Source: Thauera sp. 28 (GTDB lineage: Bacteria; Pseudomonadota; Gammaproteobacteria; Burkholderiales; Rhodocyclaceae). Taken from it: 64,000 nt of DNA. Positions 56,880 to 64,000 of the stretch are shown one piece after another (position 1 is the stretch's first letter; the number at the start of each line of letters is the position of its first letter). The position numbers and the translations under genes were made by a program. Under the pieces are notes generated by a model. The model was given only the letters and a program-made list of their open reading frames with translations, did no database searches and had not been told where the DNA came from. The stretch is from assembly GCF_000310145.2 (NCBI RefSeq), contig NZ_AMXA01000001.1:369222-433221 (forward strand), read 5' to 3'.

Positions 56880-58078
56880 TTGGCCTCCTCGATTGCGGCG
56901 AGCGCAACCCGTACGGCGGGGGCGTTGAGTACGATGAACCGGACCAACGCGGCGATGCGCTCGATATCCTCGACGCTCACCGACTCTCCGGTGGGCATCT
57001 GGATGATGCAGGTCGATAAGGTCTCGGCAACCGGCAGGGGGGCGTGGTGGGGGTTGTCCTGCAGGTGCAGTGCTGGCGCGTAGTAAGGGCGCGCCAGGGC
57101 TCCTTCCGCACGGAGCAAGGCTACAAGCGTATCGCGTGACAGGGGCCAGTCGTGGGATAGGCGAAGCAGCGGAAACTCCGCGTTCGTGGCTTCTTCCTGT
57201 GGATAGGGTATCCAGGATAGACCCGGGATGTCGCGAAATGCCTCTTCGTAGGCTCTCAGGCGCGCTCGGTTGCGGGCGATGATGGCGGGCAGCCCGTCCA
57301 GTGCGGCGAGTGCGCTGGCAGCATGGATCTCGTTGAGCTTGGCATTCATGCCGAGCGTGTCGATGGAACACTCGCCGGAGTAGCCGAAATTGCGCTTGCG
57401 CCTGAGCAGGGCCGCGAGTTCATCATTGTCCGTTGTGACGTAACCGCCCTCGAAGCCGTTGAGAAGCTTTGTCGCGTGCAGGCTGAAGACCTCCGCGATA
57501 CCGAATCCGCCGATCGGCTTGCCGCGGTATGTGGCGCCCAAGCCATGCACAGCATCATAGAGCACGGGTATTCCGCGTTGCTTGCACAGCGCTTCGAGTT
57601 CATCGATGGGGCAGGGGCTGTTGGCCTGGTGGACACCGAGGAGCATGAGCGTGTCATCGCGGAGCGCGTTCGCGACGCTGGCTGCAGTCAGTGTGTGGGT
57701 GTCCTTATCAACGTCGCAGAAGATCGGCTCCGATCCCGCCCAGCGCACGATATGGGGCAAACCGGTGTACGTGAAGGTTGGAATGACTACGCTGCCCTTG
57801 CGGCCGCCTGCGACGCTCTCCATGAGCGCAATGAGGGCGAGTCCTGCATTCGCGTACGCAATGCAATGCCTAACGGCGTGAAAGTCTGCCAGTCGTGCTT
57901 CCAGCTGTTGGACGAGAGGGCCGTTGTTCGACAGGCGGCGGCCTTCGAATGCGCCTCGCATCAGCTCGAAGAAGTGCTCGGTGTCCGGTTTGGCAAGCTG
58001 CCCGATCGGTCGTGGTCGATCGAAGAGGGCTGGCCCGCCAAAGAGGGCAAGGTCGGCGACGGTGTGTTTGTCATTCAT
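56876..58078 (-). CDS. DegT/DnrJ/EryC1 aminotransferase (copy 2)
   Basis: 400 residues. PLP lysine K204 in VFSLHATKLLNGFEGGYVTT; AYANAGLALIALMESVAGGR, VVIPTFTYTGLPHIVRWAGS, VLYDAVHGLGATYRGK. Paralogous with the next gene but diverged through most of the length, so the two may act on different positions or sugars. In some relatives one partner of a tandem pair is thought to be non-catalytic; here both keep the lysine. It lies 9 bp after the sulfotransferase-type gene order (upstream) and overlaps the next gene by 4 bp. Confidence 0.9.
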   Translation of the reverse strand: MNDKHTVADLALFGGPALFDRPRPIGQLAKPDTEHFFELMRGAFEGRRLSNNGPLVQQLEARLADFHAVRHCIAYANAGLALIALMESVAGGRKGSVVIPTFTYTGLPHIVRWAGSEPIFCDVDKDTHTLTAASVANALRDDTLMLLGVHQANSPCPIDELEALCKQRGIPVLYDAVHGLGATYRGKPIGGFGIAEVFSLHATKLLNGFEGGYVTTDNDELAALLRRKRNFGYSGECSIDTLGMNAKLNEIHAASALAALDGLPAIIARNRARLRAYEEAFRDIPGLSWIPYPQEEATNAEFPLLRLSHDWPLSRDTLVALLRAEGALARPYYAPALHLQDNPHHAPLPVAETLSTCIIQMPTGESVSVEDIERIAALVRFIVLNAPAVRVALAAIEEAK

Positions 58079-58087
58079 TGTGGGGGC

Positions 58088-58894
58088 TCAGGACAGGAAC
58101 GACGCAAGTGGCGTGCCCTCAAGTTCGGCGACGATCGCTGCGCTGATCGTGGGGTCCAGCTTACCGGCCCAGCGGGTGGTGACGCTCGGGTGCTTGAACA
58201 CCGCGCGCGGATGGCTGCTGTGCTCGACTCGGGATGCCTGCAGAAAGATCTCCGTCTGCGGGTGAAGCGTCAGCCCAAGTGCCTCCAGCATGCGGGCGGT
58301 GTACGCAGCCGGCGTTTGTACCCACTGCTCGTAGCGGGCAAGGTGAAAGCGCTTGGGATAACGCCGAGCCAGGTCGAGGTAGAGAGAGGTGACGGCCTTC
58401 CAGTCGTCGAAGCCCCAGTACTCGCCTACTGCAGTTTTACGGCAATTTCCGCTTCGCCACTCGGCGTTCGGGTCTGCGTTGGCAGGAAATTCGAGCGGAT
58501 TTGCCAGCCACGAGTGGATCGTGGCTCGTGGATCCCTGACGATACCGATCACCTGCGCATTGGGTACGAGATCGAGTAGGCAGGGCAAGAGGTGGTGGTA
58601 ACGCGTGGATTTGATTGCCAGCAGGGGCGGTGCATCCTCGCGCTCGGGGAAGTCAGGGATCAGCGCATCACGGCGAAGATAGTCCTGGTCCAGGTAGTCG
58701 CTACGGGTGTCGTAGGTTGCCTGCAGTAAGGCCGACCAGGCAGCTGCGGAGCTGTGTTCGTCCAGTGCGTTCTTGAATTCGTATGAGAACAGCGGGCACA
58801 ACTTGTAGCGTACCGAAGGGTGTGAGGCGAAGATCTGTCCGATCCAGTTGGTACCTGAGCGGGGCATGCCAGCGATCCAGACAATGTTCTTCAT
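58088..58894 (-). CDS. Sulfotransferase (PAPS-dependent type)
   Basis: 268 residues from the ATG at 58894, overlapping the methyltransferase stop by 4 bp. The PAPS 5'-phosphosulfate loop IAGMPRSGTNWIGQIFASHP lies at the N-terminus and the 3'-phosphate motif VIGIVRDPRATIHSWLAN near residue 130. A conserved RYEQWVQTPAAYTARMLEAL region and the C-terminal AGKLDPTISAAIV fit the Sulfotransfer_1/3 families. It would place sulfate on a hydroxyl of a glycan. Second of three sulfotransferase domains in this operon. Confidence 0.87.
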   Translation of the reverse strand: MKNIVWIAGMPRSGTNWIGQIFASHPSVRYKLCPLFSYEFKNALDEHSSAAAWSALLQATYDTRSDYLDQDYLRRDALIPDFPEREDAPPLLAIKSTRYHHLLPCLLDLVPNAQVIGIVRDPRATIHSWLANPLEFPANADPNAEWRSGNCRKTAVGEYWGFDDWKAVTSLYLDLARRYPKRFHLARYEQWVQTPAAYTARMLEALGLTLHPQTEIFLQASRVEHSSHPRAVFKHPSVTTRWAGKLDPTISAAIVAELEGTPLASFLS

Positions 58895-59607
58895 AGAACG
58901 TCTCCGGCCTGCGGGGTGAGAATTGCGTCGAAACGATAGTGGGCAGCGTAGAACTCGGGCGGCATGACACGCGTCCGGCAATCCCAGCCGCTCTTGCGCG
59001 CCAAGGCAATGAAGTCGCGCTGAGTATGCCAGACACCGATCGCCGACCGCGGCGTATCCAGTGTGTCGGGACTGGGCATGTTCGCCCCGAAGAAGGCCGC
59101 TGCGCGGTCACGGTCTGGAATGTTGCCGATGAACACGCGACTCAGTCTCGGGCAGTTGCTACGCAGCGCGGAGAGGACGGCCCCCGCCCGTTCGGGCGAG
59201 AGATACTGCAGCGAGCCGTAACACACTGCCTTGGTGAAGTCGCTGCGCAGCGTGCTCGACAGAACATAGTCCAGCACCTCCGACAGCTGGAACCGCTCCT
59301 GGCTGTCCGCGGCGAAGCGACTGCGCGCAATCTCGATCAGGTAGGGGGAGGCGTCCACACCGACTCCGTCGGTACAGCGTGCGAACCAGTGTGTGGAGAG
59401 CGCGCCATTCCCGCAGCAAAGATCGAGCAGTACGTCGTCCTCGGACAGCTCCAGCGCAGCCGCCGTGCAATCGAGTATCAACTGAATCTGATCGCTCTCG
59501 AGCGGGGCGCCTCCGAGCGTGCGTTTCACCTGCCCCCAAAGGTCGTCGGGTGCGCAGCTGCGGGCGTGGGCATCGTAGCTATCGTTCTCGGGCCTGGATC
59601 GCTTCAT
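58891..59607 (-). CDS. SAM-dependent methyltransferase
   Basis: 238 residues. Class-I motif I VLLDLCCGNGALSTHWFARC, acidic GVGVDASPYLIEIARSRFAA and motif near FTKAVCYGSLQYLSPERAG. It overlaps the previous sulfotransferase-like gene by 29 bp and the next by 4 bp, so it is embedded in the glycan operon. The acceptor is probably a sugar hydroxyl or amino group, as a cap. No fused domain. The first ~30 residues lack family motifs but the start agrees with the overlap pattern. Confidence 0.87.
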   Translation of the reverse strand: MKRSRPENDSYDAHARSCAPDDLWGQVKRTLGGAPLESDQIQLILDCTAAALELSEDDVLLDLCCGNGALSTHWFARCTDGVGVDASPYLIEIARSRFAADSQERFQLSEVLDYVLSSTLRSDFTKAVCYGSLQYLSPERAGAVLSALRSNCPRLSRVFIGNIPDRDRAAAFFGANMPSPDTLDTPRSAIGVWHTQRDFIALARKSGWDCRTRVMPPEFYAAHYRFDAILTPQAGDVL

Positions 59608-60643
59608 CGCGGTCTCCCGTTCTTGTGGGCTGGCTCATCATCAGCCAGGCGAAGATGGTCGCCAGCTTCTCGGCGCTTAGCGGCGGTGCAGGCACGTCTT
59701 CGCACGTGGGTTCAAGCGCAGGCGGGAACAAGTCACTTCGGTCGAAATAGGTGCGGGCGACGGCACTGTTTCCCGCCTCGTAGCGTCTGCGGACGGCGTT
59801 GCGGCTCGCCTGGGTATGAAGTGGCGTGTCGTCGAGTCCGAGCGTGGCCGCCTCCTCCGAGAGTCGGATCAGCTGTTTGTGATAGCGACGCTTATCAGCC
59901 GTGGGCAATGGCAGACGGTTGATGATGCGCTGGAATTCGAGCAGGTCCCTGACCAACCGGAGGTTCTCCCTGCCTGCAGGGTAGCTCAGCGATGGAGCAG
60001 GAACTTCGAGCAGTTCCAAGAAGTCGCGGCGCACATCGAAGCATTCGTCCTCCTCAGCGTAGGTGCGCACGACCATCTGCTGCAGCCCGAAGACGCTAGC
60101 CCACCGGCCGAGCCTGTACTCGTAGTCCCACAGATCGTCATGATCAGCAATGCTCTGCTCGAAGCTTCCGCTGTAGCCCAACGCTTTGACCGACTGGTTG
60201 TACCAGGATTCGATGGCGTCTTCCTGGCGACGGATATACACCACGATCGCCACTGTATCTGGCGCATAGCCGAGTGCGGCGAGCATGTCGCTGACCGCGC
60301 TTGGGTCCGATAGCCAGTAGAAATTCTCGCTGCTCAGTACAAGCTGCGAGCCTGAAGGATGCGCGTCGAGTTCGCGTCGGAGCTTGCCGATGAGCACATC
60401 GAACGGGAGACGTTCCCCCGTTGCCCAGTCCGGGTAGCCGCCTCCGGTGAGGAACGCAAGCTCGTGCTGGGCAAAACCGAGCTCTATCGATTCCGGGTAC
60501 ACGAGCCCCGAGCGCGCAAGCTGTCCGCGGTTCTGCTTCAGAAAGTACTGCAGGGCAGTCGATCCGGTCTTGGGCGTACCGATATGGAGTATGCACCGCA
60601 CCCGTCGAAGGGCTGGCTTGTCTCGCACGAGTGGTATCGGCAT
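59579..60643 (-). CDS. Sulfotransferase-like protein (P-loop)
   Basis: 354 residues. N-terminal loop CILHIGTPKTGSTALQYFLK is the PAPS-binding pattern of the sulfotransferase superfamily; a 3'-phosphate-type region VAIVVYIRRQEDAIESWYNQ lies near residue 132. The rest (FGLQQMVVRTYAEEDECFDV, DFLELLEVPAPSLSYPAGRE) is typical of poorly characterised bacterial sulfotransferases of glycan clusters. First gene of the operon that runs left to 47130. Its upstream promoter is not obvious. Confidence 0.8.
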   Translation of the reverse strand: MPIPLVRDKPALRRVRCILHIGTPKTGSTALQYFLKQNRGQLARSGLVYPESIELGFAQHELAFLTGGGYPDWATGERLPFDVLIGKLRRELDAHPSGSQLVLSSENFYWLSDPSAVSDMLAALGYAPDTVAIVVYIRRQEDAIESWYNQSVKALGYSGSFEQSIADHDDLWDYEYRLGRWASVFGLQQMVVRTYAEEDECFDVRRDFLELLEVPAPSLSYPAGRENLRLVRDLLEFQRIINRLPLPTADKRRYHKQLIRLSEEAATLGLDDTPLHTQASRNAVRRRYEAGNSAVARTYFDRSDLFPPALEPTCEDVPAPPLSAEKLATIFAWLMMSQPTRTGDRDEAIQARER

Positions 60644-60655
60644 TCGCTTGTGGTC

Positions 60656-60910
60656 TCAGGGTTGATCTGTCAGGTCACAATCCCCGCCTCGTAACGGGTC
60701 GCCCGGTCGCAGCCCTTGTCGTGTCCCCCGCTGGTGGTTCCGGTGGGACCGAGCGGTGATGGTCATGAGACTGAAGGGCGGATCCGGATGTCGATAGCGA
60801 GAGTAACGCATCAGCTCAATATCGAAGGCGCGGAATAGGCGGGTTATCAGCCTGCCAATTCGATCGTTTCCGTCCGATGCTCCATCGGGGGGAGGGTTCT
60901 TGTTCCTCAA
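60656..60910 (-). other. Possible gene remnant in the 323-bp gap before the glycan operon
   Basis: An 84-codon frame starting MRNKNPPPDGASDGNDRIGR and containing LITRLFRAFDIELMRYSRYR looks protein-like in its first half, like the N-terminus of a methyltransferase or glycosyltransferase, and becomes Arg/Gly-rich noise later. I see no homology I can name. It may be a decayed 5' end or spurious. The rest of the 60644-60966 gap holds only the flagellin-2 terminator. Confidence 0.25.
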
Positions 60911-60915
60911 GCACG

Positions 60916-60948
60916 AAAAGCGAGAGTCCCGCCTGGGGACTCTCGCTT
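60916..60948 (-). terminator. Rho-independent terminator of flagellin 2
   Basis: Perfect 13-bp stem AAGCGAGAGTCCC (60918-60930) and GGGACTCTCGCTT (60936-60948) with a 5-nt loop. On the minus strand the stem ends in TTTT, a terminator run, 18 bp after the flagellin stop. It isolates flagellin 2 from the glycan operon. Confidence 0.88.
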
Positions 60949-60966
60949 CACGGCATCACACCTTAA

Positions 60967-62448
60967 TCAACCTTGCAGTAACGACAACACCTGCTGCGGC
61001 AGCGCATTGGCCTGAGACAGCATCGCCGTGCCGGCCTGCTGGAGGATCTGCGCACGGGTCAGGTTGGCGGTCTCGGAGGCGAAGTCGGTGTCGCGGATGC
61101 GGGAGCGCGACGCCGACAGGTTCTCCGACGAGATCTGCAGGTTGGCAATCGTGCTTTCGAAGCGCGACTGCAGGGCGCCGAACTTGGCGCGCTGACCGTT
61201 GATTGCGGACAGGGCCGCGTCGACCATCGCCAGTGTTCGCTGCGACGACTCGACCGAGCTGACATCCAGATTGCTGACAGCCTGCAGTTGGGATGCAGCA
61301 GTCGTGTTGTTGAAGAAATCGGTTGTGTTGGGCGCTTCGATGCTGAAGGAGCGATCGGAGTCGATGATGAGCTGCCCGGTGCCGATCGCAGTTGCACCAG
61401 CGCCTGTCGAGGTCCCCCCGATGGTCGCCGTTGCGGACCCGGAGGCGGCATTTGCAATGGTGATGTTCTCGCCGGCTGCGTTCAACAAGGTGATGCCGTC
61501 GCCCGTATCGTTCACTCGCGCGCTCACGCCTGTCTTGGCCGAGACATCGTTGAAGGCATTGATGGCTGCTGCCAGACCGTCATTGTCTTCTGCGCCGATG
61601 GTGAAGGAGATCGTCAGCGGCGCAGCGTTGTTCGAGGTGATGTCGAACTTGTAGCTGGTGTTCGGTGCGCTGAAGTCGATGTCGAACTCGGTGCGCGCAC
61701 TGGCGGTAACCCCTGTCGTGCCGCTTTCGGCATTGATCAGTTCGGCGGCGTTCTTTGCCGAGGCGCCTGCACCGATCGTCACCGCTGCAGTGCCTGCGGC
61801 ACCGCTGATGGTGACCGTTCCGCCCGCCACGCGGTTCGTAGCCGCCGCGGAGGAGCCAAGTGCAAACGCGGTGCTGCCCGGGGTCAGATCCCCCTTCGCG
61901 CCGGTGTTGGCTGCAACCTGAGAGCCGATTCTGTAGCCGCCGTACTGGTTCGTGCTGAAGTTCGCGGTGGTGGCCTGGATGGTCTGGCCGGCGTTAGCGC
62001 CGATCTGGAAGGTGGCGGTGGAGAAGGAGCCGTCGAGCAGCTTGCGGCCGTTGAACTCGGTCGATTTGGCAAGGCGATCGAGCTCCGATGTCAGCTGGTT
62101 GACCTCGGCATTGAGCGCTTGGCGGTCCGATGCAGAGTTGGTTGCGTTGGCCGACTGCACTGCAAGTTCGCGCACACGCTGGAGGATATCGCCGGCAGAC
62201 TGCAAGGCACCTTCGGCCGTTTGCGCAAGCGAGATACCGTCGTTTGCGTTGCGGCGCGCCTGATCCTGGCCGCGGATCTGCGAGGTCATGCGTTCCGAGA
62301 TCGCCAGGCCCGCGGCGTCGTCCTTGGCGCTGTTGATGCGCAGACCCGAGGACAGGCGCTGCAGCGAGGTGGCGAGCGAGCCGGCCGAGGTGTTCAGGTT
62401 GCGCTGCGCGTTGAGCGAAGCGATGTTGGTGTTGATGACTTGAGCCAT
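60967..62448 (-). CDS. fliC: Flagellin 2
   Basis: 493 residues, closely related to flagellin 1 along the whole length. N-terminal [41 protein letters not shown]-terminal [37 protein letters not shown]. The middle again holds Ala/Thr-rich [13 protein letters not shown] phrases and [20 protein letters not shown]. It is preceded by a strong sigma-54 promoter, unlike flagellin 1, and followed by its own terminator. The pair probably forms a mixed or condition-dependent filament. The start ATG follows a GGAGATC ribosome site. Confidence 0.96.
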   Translation of the reverse strand: MAQVINTNIASLNAQRNLNTSAGSLATSLQRLSSGLRINSAKDDAAGLAISERMTSQIRGQDQARRNANDGISLAQTAEGALQSAGDILQRVRELAVQSANATNSASDRQALNAEVNQLTSELDRLAKSTEFNGRKLLDGSFSTATFQIGANAGQTIQATTANFSTNQYGGYRIGSQVAANTGAKGDLTPGSTAFALGSSAAATNRVAGGTVTISGAAGTAAVTIGAGASAKNAAELINAESGTTGVTASARTEFDIDFSAPNTSYKFDITSNNAAPLTISFTIGAEDNDGLAAAINAFNDVSAKTGVSARVNDTGDGITLLNAAGENITIANAASGSATATIGGTSTGAGATAIGTGQLIIDSDRSFSIEAPNTTDFFNNTTAASQLQAVSNLDVSSVESSQRTLAMVDAALSAINGQRAKFGALQSRFESTIANLQISSENLSASRSRIRDTDFASETANLTRAQILQQAGTAMLSQANALPQQVLSLLQG

Positions 62449-62545
62449 GATTGATCTCCGAGGGTGTCCGTTGCGTCTGCAGTACGGCCAGCGTTGTCGG
62501 AATGCCAGGTCCGGGGTAGAGCGTGGTCGTGCTTGACCGGCTCTC

Positions 62546-62561
62546 AGCGAATTCCGTGCCA
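62546..62561 (-). promoter_or_regulatory. Sigma-54 promoter of flagellin 2
   Basis: Minus-strand TGGCACGGAATTCGCT has a perfect -24 TGGCACG and -12 TCGCT with GG and GC 10 bases apart. It lies about 98 bp before the flagellin-2 ATG, so transcription would start near 62536 with an ~88-nt leader. FleR is the likely activator. The region 62449-62740 otherwise holds no gene. Confidence 0.88.
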
Positions 62562-62740
62562 GGTGGTCAAAGCGGATTCTATGGGGCCGGATCGGCGATC
62601 AAAGGCCGGAAAATGCCGGTAAATCAGCGGCTATTCGGCAAAGCTTGCCGGTTTTGTCATGGTCACTGCGCATAGTTTGCCGCCTGCCCGTGCCGCGCTG
62701 CCGGTTGCCGGCAGGCAGCGGAGTGTGCATGGCAGGCGGT

Positions 62741-63712
62741 TCAGCGTGACCACACCCTGACCGACCCGTCCGAGAAACCGGCGATGATGCTGCGGCTGCG
62801 GAGGTCGTGTGCGACCGCGGTCGTGGTCAGGCCGCTGCTGCGCACCGCGGAGGGTGCGTCGGCCTGCCAGTGCCTGACGAGTGTGCCTGCGCTTACGTTC
62901 CACTCCTGGATCCGGCCTGCGGGCAGGCCGGCGAGCAGGGTGAGGCCGTCAGGCGCGAAGCGCGCACTGACGATGGAGGTTCGGTCATGACCGATCGCGC
63001 TGACCGCCTGGTTGCGCTGCAGGTTCCAGACCATGCCCTTGCCGTGATAGCGGCCGACGAAGAGCAGGCGGCCGTCCGCGGACAGCGCCAGCGTCGAGAT
63101 GCCGCTGGCAAACTTGTGTGCGAGCAGCGTGCTGCCGGTATCGAGGTCCCAGGCGCGCAGCATGCCGTCGTCGGCGCCGGTGATGCCGATGCGGCCGTCC
63201 GCGGTGATGGCCACCGCCTGTACGCCGTTGCCATGGCGAATGCGCGCAAGCGGTTCCTCGCGGGCGGTGTCGATGAGCAGCGCCGAGTTGTCCTGCAGGC
63301 CGACGAGCAGGCGCTGGCCGTTGCCCGAGACGGCGATCGACAGTACCGGAGCTTCCATCGCCCAGGTGGCGATGGCACGGCCGCTGGCGACGTCCCATAG
63401 CGCGAGTTGATGGCGCTCGGCGGTCGCTGCGAAGCGCCCTTCGGCCGAAAAGGCAGTCGCTACCAGCGCAGAGACCTGGTCCGGCTTGTGGTTCCAGTCG
63501 TAGAGGCGTGCGCCGTCAGCCGTGCGCCACAGGCTGCCACCGTGCTGCACCGCGCCGACCAGCACGTGTTCGGCATCCTGGCTGATGCTGAGCGAGAACA
63601 CCCCCCCTTTTTCCGTGGTGCGCCACTCTCGCAGTGGGGTGTCGCTGCAGCCCGCGAGGGCCAGTGCGAGGGACAGCAGCAGGGGGCGCACGGGAAGGAT
63701 GTTCATCTTCAT
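62741..63712 (-). CDS. WD40-repeat lipoprotein
   Basis: 323 residues from the ATG at 63712. Lipoprotein signal peptide with lipobox LAGC and acylated Cys22 (LLLSLALALAGCSDTP). The mature part has about six or seven WD40-type blades: HGGSLWRTADGARLYDWNHK, ERHQLALWDVASGRAIATWA, DDGMLRAWDLDTGSTLLAHK, GKGMVWNLQRNQAVSAIGHD, AGRIQEWNVSAGTLVRHWQA, and a final FSDGSVRVWSR. A membrane-anchored scaffold, exact partner unknown. Not obviously part of the flagellar system. An upstream ATG at 63772 is unlikely because it would displace the signal peptide. Confidence 0.88.
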   Translation of the reverse strand: MKMNILPVRPLLLSLALALAGCSDTPLREWRTTEKGGVFSLSISQDAEHVLVGAVQHGGSLWRTADGARLYDWNHKPDQVSALVATAFSAEGRFAATAERHQLALWDVASGRAIATWAMEAPVLSIAVSGNGQRLLVGLQDNSALLIDTAREEPLARIRHGNGVQAVAITADGRIGITGADDGMLRAWDLDTGSTLLAHKFASGISTLALSADGRLLFVGRYHGKGMVWNLQRNQAVSAIGHDRTSIVSARFAPDGLTLLAGLPAGRIQEWNVSAGTLVRHWQADAPSAVRSSGLTTTAVAHDLRSRSIIAGFSDGSVRVWSR

Positions 63713-63859
63713 GGCGTCAGCGCCGCATTGCTGCGGGCTCGGGTTAGGGCATGAGCCAGGGAGGCTCTTCATGGTGCATGGCTGGCGTGAGGCGCCTCGA
63801 TGCCCGAATCCTATCGCCTCACGGTGGGTCAGGCCAGCCTGGATACAGCATTGTCTGTG

Positions 63860-63890
63860 TCGGCGTCAGCCGCGAGCTTCTCTGGTCCCG
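63860..63890 (+). repeat. Partial REP-like unit
   Basis: TCAGCCGCGAGCTTCTCTGG closely resembles the right arm and flank of the full REP pair that follows (CCAGCCGCGAGCTTTTCCTG). It is the degenerate or truncated third copy of a REP-type repeat. The rest of 63713-63915 holds only an 8-bp inverted repeat (GTGAGGCG...CGCCTCAC) and no gene. Confidence 0.55.
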
Positions 63891-63915
63891 CCCCTGGCGG
63901 TGTCGCCTTCAGCCC

Positions 63916-63985
63916 CTCGCGGCTGGCGCCGCTCCTACAGCAGACCGTGGCGCGTCTCCCCCGTAGGAGCGGCGCCAGCCGCGAG
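63916..63985. repeat. REPIN-like pair of inverted REP sequences
   Basis: The 23 bases 63916-63938 (CTCGCGGCTGGCGCCGCTCC then TAC) are the exact reverse complement of 63963-63985, with 24 bp between. The motif GTAGGAGCGGCGCCAGCCGC is of the GTAGGAGCGGC-type REP family common in Pseudomonas and related Proteobacteria, mobilised in trans by RAYT transposases. It lies at the window edge, between genes. Confidence 0.82.
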
Positions 63986-64000
63986 CTTTTCCTGTGCCCG

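Overview
The window is GC-rich, densely coding DNA from a motile Gram-negative bacterium. Gene content (FleS/FleR with sigma-54 flagellar control, FliF-to-FliR order, DUF2325 and Fur/Zur neighbours, MocR/PdxR-type regulator) suggests a betaproteobacterium, most likely a Rhodocyclales member such as the Thauera/Azoarcus group. The taxonomic call is an inference from gene content and style, not from a marker gene. I saw no rRNA or tRNA gene, CRISPR array or intact insertion sequence.

Layout. (1) 1-16445: the 3' end of flgL, a small lipoprotein, then two leftward flagellar operons, fliKLMNOPQR and fliFGHIJ, and rightward fleSR plus fliE. Together they build the basal body, C-ring, export gate and export ATPase and encode a two-component, sigma-54-dependent switch. 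Sigma-54-type promoter sequences lie before fliK, fliE and, more weakly, fliF. (2) 16612-23350: an iron-linked block with a DUF2325 gene and a small partner behind a Fur-like box, an AraC-type regulator, and a divergent FyuA-like TonB receptor / methyltransferase / MFS cassette. (3) 23411-25066: a decayed stretch with two genes that have lost their middles, a remnant frame and a DUF1801 gene. (4) 25063-27547: hisI-cysS divergent from a Zur-type regulator across a perfect 44-bp palindrome. (5) 27629-34649: a cluster rich in pyridoxal-phosphate (PLP) proteins: serine hydroxymethyltransferase, class-III aminotransferase, glutamine amidotransferase, YggS, a BenE-type transporter and a divergent MocR/PdxR regulator. 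(6) 34701-37147: dmeF-like cation efflux gene overlapping fumC. (7) 37221-44603: late flagellar genes: two tandem YcgR-type PilZ proteins, an FlhB-C-domain protein, a second FliK-like protein, fliT, fliS, fliD, flaG and flagellin 1. (8) 44823-60643: a probable flagellin glycan island: an OGT-type TPR glycosyltransferase facing a tightly overlapped leftward operon with two giant multidomain enzymes, WbqC, two DegT aminotransferases, a methyltransferase and two stand-alone sulfotransferases. (9) 60967-62448: flagellin 2, with its own sigma-54 promoter and terminator. (10) A WD40-type lipoprotein and REP-like palindromes at the right edge.

How it fits together. FleSR and sigma-54 would drive the middle flagellar genes and flagellin 2, while flagellin 1 has a sigma-28-type promoter. 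The glycan island lies between the two flagellin genes. Its three sulfotransferase domains, two methyltransferase domains and tandem aminotransferases suggest a sulfated, methylated, amino-bearing glycan on the filament. That is the most unusual system in the window.
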